Source of the DNA: QALR01 sp964466625
GTDB lineage: Bacteria > Bacillota > Clostridia > Oscillospirales > CAG-272
Direction: 5' to 3'
DNA: 30,023 nt
Assembly (NCBI GenBank): GCA_964466625.1
Contig: CAYXQF010000014.1
Coordinates: 1-30,023 of the forward strand
Made by a program: the position numbers and the translations under genes. Of the stretch, positions 17,877 to 25,751 are shown piece by piece. Each line of letters opens with the position of its first letter. The stretch's first letter is position 1. The notes beneath the pieces were generated by a model. That model saw only the letters and a list, made by a program, of their open reading frames with translations. It was not told where the DNA came from and ran no database searches.

Positions 17877-17903
17877 TTTCATAATTTTACATAGACATAT
17901 CTC

Positions 17904-17931
17904 GTAGGGGCGGATTCATATCCGCCCTTCG
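17904..17931. repeat. Short GC-rich palindrome between pyrF and pyrE
   Basis: GGGCGGA (17908-17914) and TCCGCCC (17921-17927) form a seven-base-pair hairpin with the loop TTCATA, flanked by CGTAG and TTCGACC. It resembles the small dispersed palindromes common in gut Clostridia. It has no T tract, so it is not a normal terminator. It may stabilise or process the operon mRNA. Confidence 0.6.
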
Positions 17932-17962
17932 ACCAAAATGAAACATATAAAGGAGAACTATC

Positions 17963-18619
17963 ATGGAAGCTTATAAGAGAGAATTTATCCAGTTTTTGCA
18001 GAGCGCAGGCGTTTTGAAATTCGGTGATTTCACCGCAAAGAGCGGCAGAAAGATCCCTTACTTCATCAACGCAGGTGAAATCAAGACCGGTGACAACATC
18101 GCAAAACTCGGCGAATTTTACGCAAAAGCATATTTTGAAAAGATCGGCAATAAGAAAACGGTTCTTTATGGCCCTGCTTACAAGGGTATTCCGATCGCAG
18201 TTTCCGTTTCTGTCGCTCTTTCCAAAGAAGGACTCAACGTGCCTTTCTTCTTTAACAGAAAAGAAGCAAAAGACCACGGTGAAGGCGGCGTTTTCGTTGG
18301 TTACAAACCCACCGCAGGTGAAGAAGTTGTTATCGTAGAAGACGTTATCACCGCAGGTACTGCAATTCGTGAAAGCATGGAAACCATGTCTTCTCTCGAA
18401 GGCGTAAAAGTAGTTGCTACCTTCGTTATGGTAGACCGCAAGGAAAAAGGTAAGACCGAGCTTTCTGCTATGAAAGAAGTGGAACAGGAATTCGGTTTCC
18501 CCGTATACTCTGTTGTTGACGTTTATGACATCATCGAATATCTCGAAGAAGATCCCGCAAACGAAGAAAACGTAACCCGTATCAAGAATTATCTTGCGAT
18601 CAATGGCGCAAAAGGCTGA
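17963..18619 (+). CDS. pyrE: Orotate phosphoribosyltransferase
   Basis: PyrE joins orotate and PRPP to form OMP. The 218-residue protein has the PRPP-binding motif VVIVEDVITAGTA at 122-134 and the flexible catalytic loop with Lys100, Lys103 and His105 (NRKEAKDHGEGG). AAAGGAG (17951-17957) lies just upstream of the ATG. It is separated from pyrF by 86 bases that hold the GC-rich palindrome but no promoter or terminator that I can see, so it belongs to the same transcript. Confidence 0.94.
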   Translation: MEAYKREFIQFLQSAGVLKFGDFTAKSGRKIPYFINAGEIKTGDNIAKLGEFYAKAYFEKIGNKKTVLYGPAYKGIPIAVSVSVALSKEGLNVPFFFNRKEAKDHGEGGVFVGYKPTAGEEVVIVEDVITAGTAIRESMETMSSLEGVKVVATFVMVDRKEKGKTELSAMKEVEQEFGFPVYSVVDVYDIIEYLEEDPANEENVTRIKNYLAINGAKG

Positions 18620-18645
18620 TCGTTTAGAGAAAGGACTTCGTAAAT

Positions 18646-19731
18646 ATGAGAAGTTTAATTGATATTTTGGAGCTTTCCACCGTCGAGATCGACGAAATGA
18701 TCGCGGTGGCAGAGGATATGATCGCAAATCCTGCAAAATATGCAGAGGTTTGCAAAGGCAAGATCCTCGGCACACTTTTCTTTGAACCCTCCACAAGAAC
18801 TCGTCTCAGCTTCACCTCTGCGATGATGAGTCTTGGCGGCAACGTGCTTGGCTTCTCGGAGGCGACAAGCTCTTCCGCTTCTAAGGGCGAAAGCGTGGCA
18901 GACACCGTTCGCATGGTCAGCGCATATTCCGATATCATCGCGATGCGCCACCCGAAAGAGGGCGCGCCTTTCGTTGCGGCAAAAGCGGCAACTGTGCCGA
19001 TCATCAACGCAGGTGACGGCGGTCATTTCCACCCCACACAGACACTTACCGACCTTCTGACCATCAAACGCAAGAAGGGTAGTCTTCATAATCTCACCAT
19101 CGGTCTTTGCGGCGACCTCAAGTTCGGCAGAACCGTTCACTCCCTGATCGCGGCGATGTCCCGTTACACAGGCATCAAATTCATTTTGATCTCTCCCGAA
19201 GAACTCAAACTTCCGGGCTATGTTAAATATGAATTCCTCGGTGACGGCAAGGTTCAGTATGAAGAAACTGCGGATTTGGAAGCGGCAATGCCCATGCTCG
19301 ATATCCTCTATATGACACGTATCCAGCAGGAACGCTTTGCTTCCCACGATGAATATCTTCGTTTGAAGGATAGCTACATTCTCACGATCGACAAATTGGA
19401 AAATGCGAAGAAAGATCTTTGCATCATGCACCCCCTGCCTCGTGTGAATGAGATCTCCGTCAAAGTGGACGAAGATCCCCGTGCTTGCTATTTCGAACAG
19501 GCGGCAAACGGCAGATATATCCGTATGGCGCTCATTTTAAAGCTTCTTGCGGAAAAGGATCAGCCCGACACCGTTCGTGCAGGTGAACCCGTGGAAGGTC
19601 TTTCCTGTGAAAATCCGAGCTGCATTTGCAGAACGGAGCAGGAGCTCCCACATCTCTTCTGGTGTGCAGACGAAGCGCGCGGCATTTACCGCTGCTCTTA
19701 CTGCGACCAAAAAGCATACAAGAAAAAATAA
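18646..19731 (+). CDS. pyrB: Aspartate carbamoyltransferase fused to a PyrI-type zinc domain
   Basis: PyrB condenses carbamoyl phosphate with aspartate. Residues 1 to about 305 are a full catalytic chain with FFEPSTRTR (Ser49-Arg53), Lys80 of the mobile loop, HPTQ at 129-132 and HPLPR at 262-266. The last 55 residues carry Cys321, Cys326, Cys350 and Cys353. The spacing of 5, 24 and 3 residues is identical to the zinc site of E. coli PyrI (Cys109, 114, 138, 141), with the family words CENPSC and CSYC. The nucleotide-binding allosteric domain of PyrI is absent. In E. coli the zinc domain holds the catalytic-regulatory interface, so here it may help assemble catalytic trimers. Full catalytic-regulatory fusions are known in Thermotoga; a zinc-only fusion is less familiar. 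It is the last gene of the operon. Confidence 0.93.
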   Translation: MRSLIDILELSTVEIDEMIAVAEDMIANPAKYAEVCKGKILGTLFFEPSTRTRLSFTSAMMSLGGNVLGFSEATSSSASKGESVADTVRMVSAYSDIIAMRHPKEGAPFVAAKAATVPIINAGDGGHFHPTQTLTDLLTIKRKKGSLHNLTIGLCGDLKFGRTVHSLIAAMSRYTGIKFILISPEELKLPGYVKYEFLGDGKVQYEETADLEAAMPMLDILYMTRIQQERFASHDEYLRLKDSYILTIDKLENAKKDLCIMHPLPRVNEISVKVDEDPRACYFEQAANGRYIRMALILKLLAEKDQPDTVRAGEPVEGLSCENPSCICRTEQELPHLFWCADEARGIYRCSYCDQKAYKKK

Positions 19732-19737
19732 CTTTTC

Positions 19738-19763
19738 AGCTCCCTCTTTTGAGGGAGCTTTTT
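19738..19763 (+). terminator. Terminator of the pyr operon
   Basis: AGCTCCCTC (19738-19746) and GAGGGAGCT (19751-19759) form a nine-base-pair stem with a TTTT loop, followed by TTTT. It lies seven bases after the pyrB stop. Confidence 0.92.
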
Positions 19764-19767
19764 GTCT

Positions 19768-19905
19768 TGTGGGACGTTGCCCCACACCCCACAAAGGGGC
19801 AAAGCCCCTTTGATCCCACTGAGAAAGATGAAAAAATGAGGGAGATGGCATGTTGGGTTCCAAGGGACAATATCCCTTGGTGGGGAGCGGGGCAAAGCCC
19901 TGCAA
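19768..19905. repeat. Block of GC-rich palindromes (REP/MITE-like)
   Basis: This 308-base gene-free gap (19732-20039) contains several nested palindromes. AAAGGGGC (19793-19800) pairs with GCCCCTTT (19804-19811) across AAA. CCAAGGGA (19860-19867) pairs with TCCCTTGG (19873-19880) across a five-base loop. A third GGGC-AAA-GCCC hairpin lies near 19890-19900. The flanks carry GTGGG and CCCAC pairs. The composition differs sharply from the AT-rich bases that follow. This looks like a dispersed intergenic repeat element. No transposase or coding frame is supported. Confidence 0.65.
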
Positions 19906-19934
19906 AAATAAATTTAAAAATGCAAAAATAAATG

Positions 19935-19963
19935 TATACAAACGGAATATCTTGTGGTATAAT
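19935..19963 (+). promoter_or_regulatory. Promoter of the lipoprotein-rlmB-ATPase-like unit
   Basis: TATACA (19935-19940), a 17-base spacer and TATAAT (19958-19963) with an extended -10 TG at 19955-19956. Confidence 0.65.
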
Positions 19964-20039
19964 ATAAAAAATGGGCGAATTTTCGACAAAATATGAAAAC
20001 AGCCCCAAATTTTTCGGAAAGGTGTGGTCACAGATTGAT

Positions 20040-20606
20040 ATGAAAAAAACACTTGCGTTTTTGCTTGCGGCAGTGATGCTTCTTTCCCTTGTAGGCTGTG
20101 CGGTGAAATCTTCTCATGCGGAGGATTTTCTGATCGCGGCGCGCACGCTGGATCTTGACGCCATGAGCACACATGTGTTCATGTCTGCAACGTCTTCTTC
20201 CGTGCCTTTGGTGGAAGAAAAGCATTATGCGGCGATGCTCGGTGAGCAAAAGATGTCCGTGCTCATCTCGCTTTATTCGATGCTTCAATACACCATGGGT
20301 GAAGAATTCGAGGTGGAAGACGGCACGAAAACGATCGCGGTCACATTGAAAACGCCTGATTTTGCGCGGATCCGCTCACTCGTGCAGACAAAGCTTTTGG
20401 TTTCGGGCGCATCGGCTGAGGAACTTCTCGGCAAAATGATCGAAAGCGGTGAGATTGCAAAAAGCTACATGAAAGAAAAAAATCTTAAAGTGAAGGTCGC
20501 GGAAAAAGACGGAGAATTTTATGTTTTGTATAACGAACGTGACAATGCCGAGCTTTTGGAGGCACTTTCCTTTATCGAAACGCTTCGCTTTCTTGCGATG
20601 AATTAA
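20040..20606 (+). CDS. Small lipoprotein of unknown function
   Basis: The 188-residue protein begins with MKKTLAFLLAAVMLLSLVGC, a textbook lipoprotein signal peptide with lipidated Cys20. The mature part has an EDFLIAARTLD opening and mixed alpha/beta character, which recalls NTF2-like extracellular lipoproteins. The resemblance is too weak for a family call. The start at 20040 is chosen for the signal peptide, although its best RBS (GGAAAGG, near 20018-20024) is unusually far upstream. An in-frame ATG at 19971 would add 23 residues and begin almost at the predicted transcription start. It lies 24 bases before rlmB and is probably co-transcribed with it. Confidence 0.75.
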   Translation: MKKTLAFLLAAVMLLSLVGCAVKSSHAEDFLIAARTLDLDAMSTHVFMSATSSSVPLVEEKHYAAMLGEQKMSVLISLYSMLQYTMGEEFEVEDGTKTIAVTLKTPDFARIRSLVQTKLLVSGASAEELLGKMIESGEIAKSYMKEKNLKVKVAEKDGEFYVLYNERDNAELLEALSFIETLRFLAMN

Positions 20607-20630
20607 GATAGATAATTTTAAGAGGAACTT

Positions 20631-21413
20631 ATGGAAAAAACAAGAAGAAATTTCGACGGACGCAATAAGCCGCAGGACGATGGCTCTGTGATCGTCGGCA
20701 GAAATCCCGTCATGGAACTTTTGAAGAGCGGACGGGAGATCGAAAAGCTTTATATTCAAAAGGGCGAGCGTGAGGGCTCGATCACAAAGATCTTCGCGGA
20801 AGCAAAAAAACGCGGCATCGTGATCTCCGAGGTGGACAAAAAACGCCTGGACGAGCTTGCTTTCGGCAATGCGCATCAAGGTGTTGCGGCGGTGGCTTCT
20901 TCCGTTACTTATAAAACGGTGGAGGAGCTTGTGGAGATTGCAAGAGAACGCGGAGAAAAGCCGCTGATCGTCGTTTGCGACGGAGTGGAAGATCCGCATA
21001 ATCTCGGCGCTATCATTCGTTGTGCTGACGGCGCGGGTGCGCACGGCGTTGTCATTTCCAAGCGTCACGCGCCTGTCATTGGACAAACCGTGTTCAAATC
21101 TTCCGCAGGTGCGGCAGAACACGTTGCCATCGCAAAGGTTGCCAATATTGCTTCTGCGGTGGAGGAGCTCAAAGAGCTTGGCGTTTGGACGTTTGCGGCG
21201 GAAGCAGGCGGCACATCTTACCGTGACACCGATTTCGACTGCGCGACAGCGATCGTCATGGGCAGTGAAGGTGACGGTGTTTCCCGTCTTGTGCGTGAAA
21301 AATGTGATTTCACCGTTTCGATTCCCATGCGCGGAAAAGTTAACTCCCTGAACGTTTCCACAGCGGCGGCAGTCCTGCTTTTTGAAGCTGCGGAAAAACA
21401 GCATAAACAGTAA
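20631..21413 (+). CDS. rlmB: 23S rRNA 2'-O-methyltransferase, RlmB/TrmH family
   Basis: This is a SPOUT-class methyltransferase of 260 residues. RlmB methylates the ribose of G2251 in the 23S rRNA P loop. An N-terminal L30e-like substrate-binding domain (about 18-95, starting IVGRNPVMELL) is followed by the three SpoU motifs. These are CDGVEDPHNLGAIIR (116-130, with Asn124 and Arg130), VMGSEGDGVS (209-218), and IPMRGKVNSLNVSTA (231-245), which forms the trefoil knot and SAM site. The RBS AGAGGA precedes the ATG. A related tRNA or 23S target cannot be excluded from sequence alone. Confidence 0.88.
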   Translation: MEKTRRNFDGRNKPQDDGSVIVGRNPVMELLKSGREIEKLYIQKGEREGSITKIFAEAKKRGIVISEVDKKRLDELAFGNAHQGVAAVASSVTYKTVEELVEIARERGEKPLIVVCDGVEDPHNLGAIIRCADGAGAHGVVISKRHAPVIGQTVFKSSAGAAEHVAIAKVANIASAVEELKELGVWTFAAEAGGTSYRDTDFDCATAIVMGSEGDGVSRLVREKCDFTVSIPMRGKVNSLNVSTAAAVLLFEAAEKQHKQ

Positions 21414-21457
21414 AAAATAAAACAGACAATATAAAAATATTACGGAGGAAAAGCTTC

Positions 21458-23998
21458 ATGGCAAAGAATGAAAATGCCGAAAACAAGGTAAAGCAGAATG
21501 CCGGCGAGAGCGGTGCGCAAGGTCTTTTGCGCAGACTCGGCAAGCATTTTGACACCAAGCGTGTCGCTTCTGAAAAGAAAGCGATGAAAAAACTGGATAA
21601 CATCGAGGACGAAGACGCAAAGACTGCTGACCTCGAATACGTTGCTACCGTGGAAACCAAAATTCCCGACAATGAAACGGAGGAGATCCCCTCTGCCGTT
21701 GCGGAAACTGCCGCAGAAACCGATAACCTCACAGAAGAAGAATACGCGGATCTTTATGCGAAGTATCTTGGTGAAAACGCAGGTACAGGTACCGGTGAGA
21801 TCACTTATGATGCAGTTTATGCCCGCATGATGGCAAACGAAGCTGTTGAGGCAGATCTTCAGAACAACACTGAGGAAGTCGCTGAATCCGACGTTGTGAA
21901 GAACATCGACGAAGCAGAAAAATATGTGGACGCCATCACCGCGGAAACCGAACGCGCGAAATCCATGCTCGGTACGTCCGATGATCTCACGGGCAACTCC
22001 AATTTTGACGTTGCCGCGTATGAACCCGAACTGACCGATGAAGTGGACTCCTTGGAGGACGAAAGTCTGGAAGAACCGCTCAAAGAGCAGGACGGCATCG
22101 TTTTCAATCCGAATGCTAATACCGACACGGAAATGATGACCGCATTTGGTTTGAATCCCGAAAATACAAATACAGACGGTAATTTTAAGGAATATCCTTT
22201 CTCTGATACGGCAGATCTGCAATCCACAGAAGAAATTTCTCTCAAAGAATTGGAAGCAGAAGAAGCACAGCCCGTTTCTCTCCCCGAAACCGAAAGCGAA
22301 GCTTTCGAATATGTGAACCCCGAGCAGAACAAAACGATCTTGTCCATTTTCAAATCGAAATATCGCTTTGTGAAAGTAAGAATGGTGCTCTCCTTTGCGC
22401 TTGCAGCACTTTTGCTTTTCTTTGAAAATACGGACTTTTTCTCTGATCTTTTCACAGATACCATTACATACGTTTTTGTTGACTGGCTTCTCGCGATGGC
22501 AAGCGTTGCGCTTGTGTTTGACCGCATTGTTATCGCAATTCAGTCCTTGCGTAAATTTACGATCGACGTAGATAGCATCACGCTTCTTGCTTTTGCGCTT
22601 TCGCTCATTACAACGATCGTGACCATTTGTGTAGCACCTTCGTATTCTCACCCCACTCTTTACAATTTCCCGCTTGCCGTATGCGTATTCCTCAATACGG
22701 TATCCCTTTTCATTTCGCTTCGCCGTGATATTTATTCCTTCCGTGTGATCTCCTCTTCGAACGTGAAGAAAATGCTCGTTCGTCTTGGTGATGAATCCAA
22801 AGAAGTGACACCCGAAGAAAAAGAATTTGTCGGTGAAGGCGCTGAGGTTTGCCTGATCAAGAGAGCAGACTTCGTTTCCAACTACTTTGCTTGCAGAAAA
22901 GAAATGCCTGCTTCAAAAAAAGCATTGAAAATTTTTCTTCCTCTCAGCCTTCTTGTGGCAGTTGTTTTCTTTTTCCTTGCGAAATTTGCCGCAGGTGAAG
23001 ATGTGATCGAAAGCTTGGGCGTGGCGTATGCTTCGTTTTTTATGTGTGTTCCTTTTGCAGCTTTTATTTCTTATACTTATCCGATCTATCTTGCTTCCGG
23101 TCGTGCGTTTGCTTGCCGTAGTGCGATCATCGGTGATAAGAATGCTGAACGTTATCGCAACACTTCCGTGGTTGCGCTCCGTGATAAAGACGCGTTCCCC
23201 GTTGGTAAAACACAGGTGAAGAACATTCGTCTTTACGGCGACCGCAAGATCGAAAATGCGATCTATCATGCGGCGAGTGTCTTCGCAAAAGTTGGTGGCC
23301 CTCTTGCTACCGTGTTCCGTCAGGCGGCACTTAACGGTGTTTACAGCGATGGTGTTGAAATCGCAGAGCTTGCTGACAACGGCATCAAAGCGATCGTGGA
23401 CGGACAGACGGTTTATATCGGCAAACCCGAATATATGGATAGAAACGGCTTTGACATTCTTGCAGAAGAAGGCGACGAAAGCTATTCCGGCAACACCAAT
23501 AAGAGAATCCTTTATCTTGGCTTTGACGGCGTGGTTGCAGCGAAATTCTATATCCAGTACAATACGACAACAGCGTTCCGTGAAATGGTTCGCCGCCTTG
23601 CCAAAGACGGCATCTCCGTTTCTGTTCGCACCGCAGATCCTTGCATTGATGACGGGATCCTTCTTGAAAATGGCTTGAACCCCGAAGAATTGCCCATTAA
23701 GATCCTCAAGAATTGTCCTCTTGATGAAAAAGCGGAAGCAGTTTCCGCAAAACATGGCGGTATCATCTCCACAGGCTCTGTGAAAGATATCATTCGCACG
23801 ATGATCCTTTGCAATAAGCTCGAAAACGTGAAAAAGATCAACCTCTTCCTCAAGGGCGCGGCTTGCTTCTTCGGCATTGCTGTGATGGCGATCCTTCTTG
23901 CGGCAGGCATCGTTGTGGATCTTCCTTCTTGGTGTCCTGCACTTTATCAGCTTTTCTGGCTCGTGCCTGTGATGTTCATGTCAAAAATTTATATCTGA
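21458..23998 (+). CDS. Degenerate P-type ATPase-like membrane protein
   Basis: This 846-residue protein has an acidic, probably disordered cytoplasmic N-terminus (1 to about 300) and then eight predicted membrane segments, near 306-322, 337-360, 372-392, 403-421, 489-508, 519-541, 796-820 and 828-845. The layout of four segments, a 70-residue loop, two segments, a 250-residue loop and two segments is that of P1B-type heavy-metal ATPases. The large loop has family-like stretches: VVALRDKDAF at 571-580 where DKTGT is expected, GIKAIVDGQTVYIGKPEYM at 642-660, and VSVRTADPCID where the TGD motif is expected. Asp576 and Lys577 remain, but TGT is replaced by DAF. No GDGxND hinge motif and no CPx metal site are seen. 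It is probably a catalytically inactive relative with a structural or sensing role. GGAGG upstream fixes the start. It follows rlmB by 44 bases. Confidence 0.8.
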   Translation: MAKNENAENKVKQNAGESGAQGLLRRLGKHFDTKRVASEKKAMKKLDNIEDEDAKTADLEYVATVETKIPDNETEEIPSAVAETAAETDNLTEEEYADLYAKYLGENAGTGTGEITYDAVYARMMANEAVEADLQNNTEEVAESDVVKNIDEAEKYVDAITAETERAKSMLGTSDDLTGNSNFDVAAYEPELTDEVDSLEDESLEEPLKEQDGIVFNPNANTDTEMMTAFGLNPENTNTDGNFKEYPFSDTADLQSTEEISLKELEAEEAQPVSLPETESEAFEYVNPEQNKTILSIFKSKYRFVKVRMVLSFALAALLLFFENTDFFSDLFTDTITYVFVDWLLAMASVALVFDRIVIAIQSLRKFTIDVDSITLLAFALSLITTIVTICVAPSYSHPTLYNFPLAVCVFLNTVSLFISLRRDIYSFRVISSSNVKKMLVRLGDESKEVTPEEKEFVGEGAEVCLIKRADFVSNYFACRKEMPASKKALKIFLPLSLLVAVVFFFLAKFAAGEDVIESLGVAYASFFMCVPFAAFISYTYPIYLASGRAFACRSAIIGDKNAERYRNTSVVALRDKDAFPVGKTQVKNIRLYGDRKIENAIYHAASVFAKVGGPLATVFRQAALNGVYSDGVEIAELADNGIKAIVDGQTVYIGKPEYMDRNGFDILAEEGDESYSGNTNKRILYLGFDGVVAAKFYIQYNTTTAFREMVRRLAKDGISVSVRTADPCIDDGILLENGLNPEELPIKILKNCPLDEKAEAVSAKHGGIISTGSVKDIIRTMILCNKLENVKKINLFLKGAACFFGIAVMAILLAAGIVVDLPSWCPALYQLFWLVPVMFMSKIYI

Positions 23999-24005
23999 TA
24001 TGATT

Positions 24006-24040
24006 AAAAAATCACCTATGTAAATAGGTGATTTTTTATT
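24006..24040. terminator. Terminator after the ATPase-like gene
   Basis: AATCACCTAT (24010-24019) pairs perfectly with ATAGGTGATT (24024-24033) around GTAA. A runs lie on the left and T runs on the right, so it can work in both directions. Confidence 0.92.
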
Positions 24041-24067
24041 TACAAATGGGAAAGTTTTTGTTATACT
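24039..24067 (+). promoter_or_regulatory. Promoter of the clan-D-like glycosidase gene
   Basis: TTTACA (24039-24044), a 17-base spacer and TATACT (24062-24067). The -35 box starts at the end of the preceding terminator. Confidence 0.7.
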
Positions 24068-24096
24068 GAAACAAAATGCAAGAAGGAAAATGGCTT

Positions 24097-25584
24097 ATGA
24101 AAAAAACAAAATATAATCTCGTTCCTGATATCAAAAATCCTACGCCCGATTATTATTGCACATGGCAGACACAGCTTTATGCCACAAGTGACGGAAAACC
24201 CGAAAAACAGCGTGCCATCATTGGTGAAAAAGGCTTATTTGCGGAGAAAAAGCCGTTTGGCTGGGCATATTTTTATGAGAAGGCAAGAGGGGATCTTTTT
24301 CTTGTGATGGACGACAGCTGGGACGTGCCGTTAAGTGGCGATCGCTCCTATTACGGCAGTTTGATTTTAGATAAAGATAAATTTCCCAAGGCGACGAAAG
24401 ACACGAAAACGAACGCCGAAGCGCTGAAAAATCTTTCCGACCGTGTGCGTGCGCTTGGCTGGAAAGGGCTTGGCGGTTGGGTTTGCGCGCAGGAATCGAA
24501 ACTTTTCTTGGGCGAAGCTTCCGATGAGGAATATTGGATCCATCGCTTGCGTGAAGCTGATGCTTCGGGCTTTTCCTATTGGAAGGTGGACTGGGGCAAG
24601 CGCAGCACGAGCGCGGATTTTCGCTTGATGCTCACCGCACTTGGCAGAAAATATGCGCCGAATCTTGTGATTGAGCAAGCTATGGTGAAGGATATCATTC
24701 CGAAGATCGATGTTTACCGCACATATGATGTTCCCGCCATTTTTTCCATTCCGATGACGATGCAAAAGCTTGCGGAATTTTCAACGGTGGGAAAAACGGA
24801 AGAAGGTGCCTTGGGACTTGTCAACTGTGAAGATGAGGTGTACGTTGCGGCGGCGGGAGGCTTTGCTATGGGCATTATGCGTCACAGTTATGAAGGCGCG
24901 CTTCCTGACGGCAGAGCGGATATGTCTTTTCCTGCTATTCATCGCAATTTGAAAACGAAAATGTATGAAGTCATTCGCGCGGCGCGTTTTCATCGCATCG
25001 CACCTGCTTTCGGCGTCGATGCCGACGGCGTGACGCTTGATTCCGCGGTGCTTCGGGATACGTGGCGCTTTGAAAACCGTGATGAAGAGATCGAAGCATG
25101 GTGGTTCCAAATGCCTGCGGTAAAAGAGCATCTTTGCGGAGATACGGTAATGCACACAGCGCCTGCGCGCTTTTCCCGTAACGCAGCACTTCCTGCGGTT
25201 GTTCCCGATGAAAAAGGTAACGTCCCGTATATCGTTGCGGCGAAGAATCCGAACGGCGTTTTTTCCGTGGCAACGCTTGGCAGGACCACGGAAAGGGAAT
25301 ATTGGATTCCGAAATGTCACGTGACGGTGAAAAGCGGTGATGCGCAGACGATCGGCGTTTTTGGGGAATACGCATACTTAACCTTGGACACGGCGTTTTC
25401 GGCGGTGAAAACTATTTTGATGCAGGATCTTGCATCAGATGCGGCATACGATATCACAAGTGACGTTTGCATGGAAAACAATCGTATCAAAATTTCGGGC
25501 GAGCTGATACAAAAGATCGGCACCGAAGCACAGCCCGTGGGAGATACTTCCGAAGCGGGTGTTGTTATTCGACTTGTTTTATAA
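24097..25584 (+). CDS. Putative alpha-galactosidase-like (GH27/GH36-type) glycosidase
   Basis: The 495-residue protein has no signal peptide, so it is probably cytoplasmic. Its N-terminal two-thirds look like a clan-D TIM barrel. MDDSWD (71-76) resembles the MDDGWD strand of alpha-galactosidases. GWKGLGGWV (121-129) and YWKVDWG (161-167) match the strands that carry the substrate-binding Trp and the nucleophile Asp (Asp165 here). RTYDV (208-212) could hold the acid/base Asp211. The C-terminal part (about 385-495) looks like the beta-sandwich usual in this group. The start at 24097 is preferred because AGAAGGA sits nine bases upstream. An in-frame ATG at 24076 lies almost at the transcription start. 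Substrate and exact GH family are not settled. Confidence 0.6.
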   Translation: MKKTKYNLVPDIKNPTPDYYCTWQTQLYATSDGKPEKQRAIIGEKGLFAEKKPFGWAYFYEKARGDLFLVMDDSWDVPLSGDRSYYGSLILDKDKFPKATKDTKTNAEALKNLSDRVRALGWKGLGGWVCAQESKLFLGEASDEEYWIHRLREADASGFSYWKVDWGKRSTSADFRLMLTALGRKYAPNLVIEQAMVKDIIPKIDVYRTYDVPAIFSIPMTMQKLAEFSTVGKTEEGALGLVNCEDEVYVAAAGGFAMGIMRHSYEGALPDGRADMSFPAIHRNLKTKMYEVIRAARFHRIAPAFGVDADGVTLDSAVLRDTWRFENRDEEIEAWWFQMPAVKEHLCGDTVMHTAPARFSRNAALPAVVPDEKGNVPYIVAAKNPNGVFSVATLGRTTEREYWIPKCHVTVKSGDAQTIGVFGEYAYLTLDTAFSAVKTILMQDLASDAAYDITSDVCMENNRIKISGELIQKIGTEAQPVGDTSEAGVVIRLVL

Positions 25585-25673
25585 TCTAGAATCATTGCAA
25601 ATTTGTTCAAAATCGTGCATTTTTCGCAACGCATTGGTGCAAAATGTAAAAAACAAAGCTGCGTCGGATTTTG

Positions 25674-25702
25674 TTGACTTTGATGGTTTGCTGTGATATA
25701 AT
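25674..25702 (+). promoter_or_regulatory. Promoter of the solute-binding lipoprotein gene
   Basis: TTGACT (25674-25679), a 17-base spacer and TATAAT (25697-25702) with an extended -10 TG at 25694-25695. The rest of the 167-base gap 25585-25751 shows no clear terminator for the upstream gene. Confidence 0.85.
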
Positions 25703-25751
25703 GAGCACAAGGAATGATTTTTCCGAATATAATTTTAGAGGAGAATTTGCG

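Noticed and set aside
19736..20008. Small minus-strand protein over the palindromic block
   Set aside because: The frame is built from the repeat palindromes and the pyr terminator, has no RBS, and runs against the promoter at 19935-19963.
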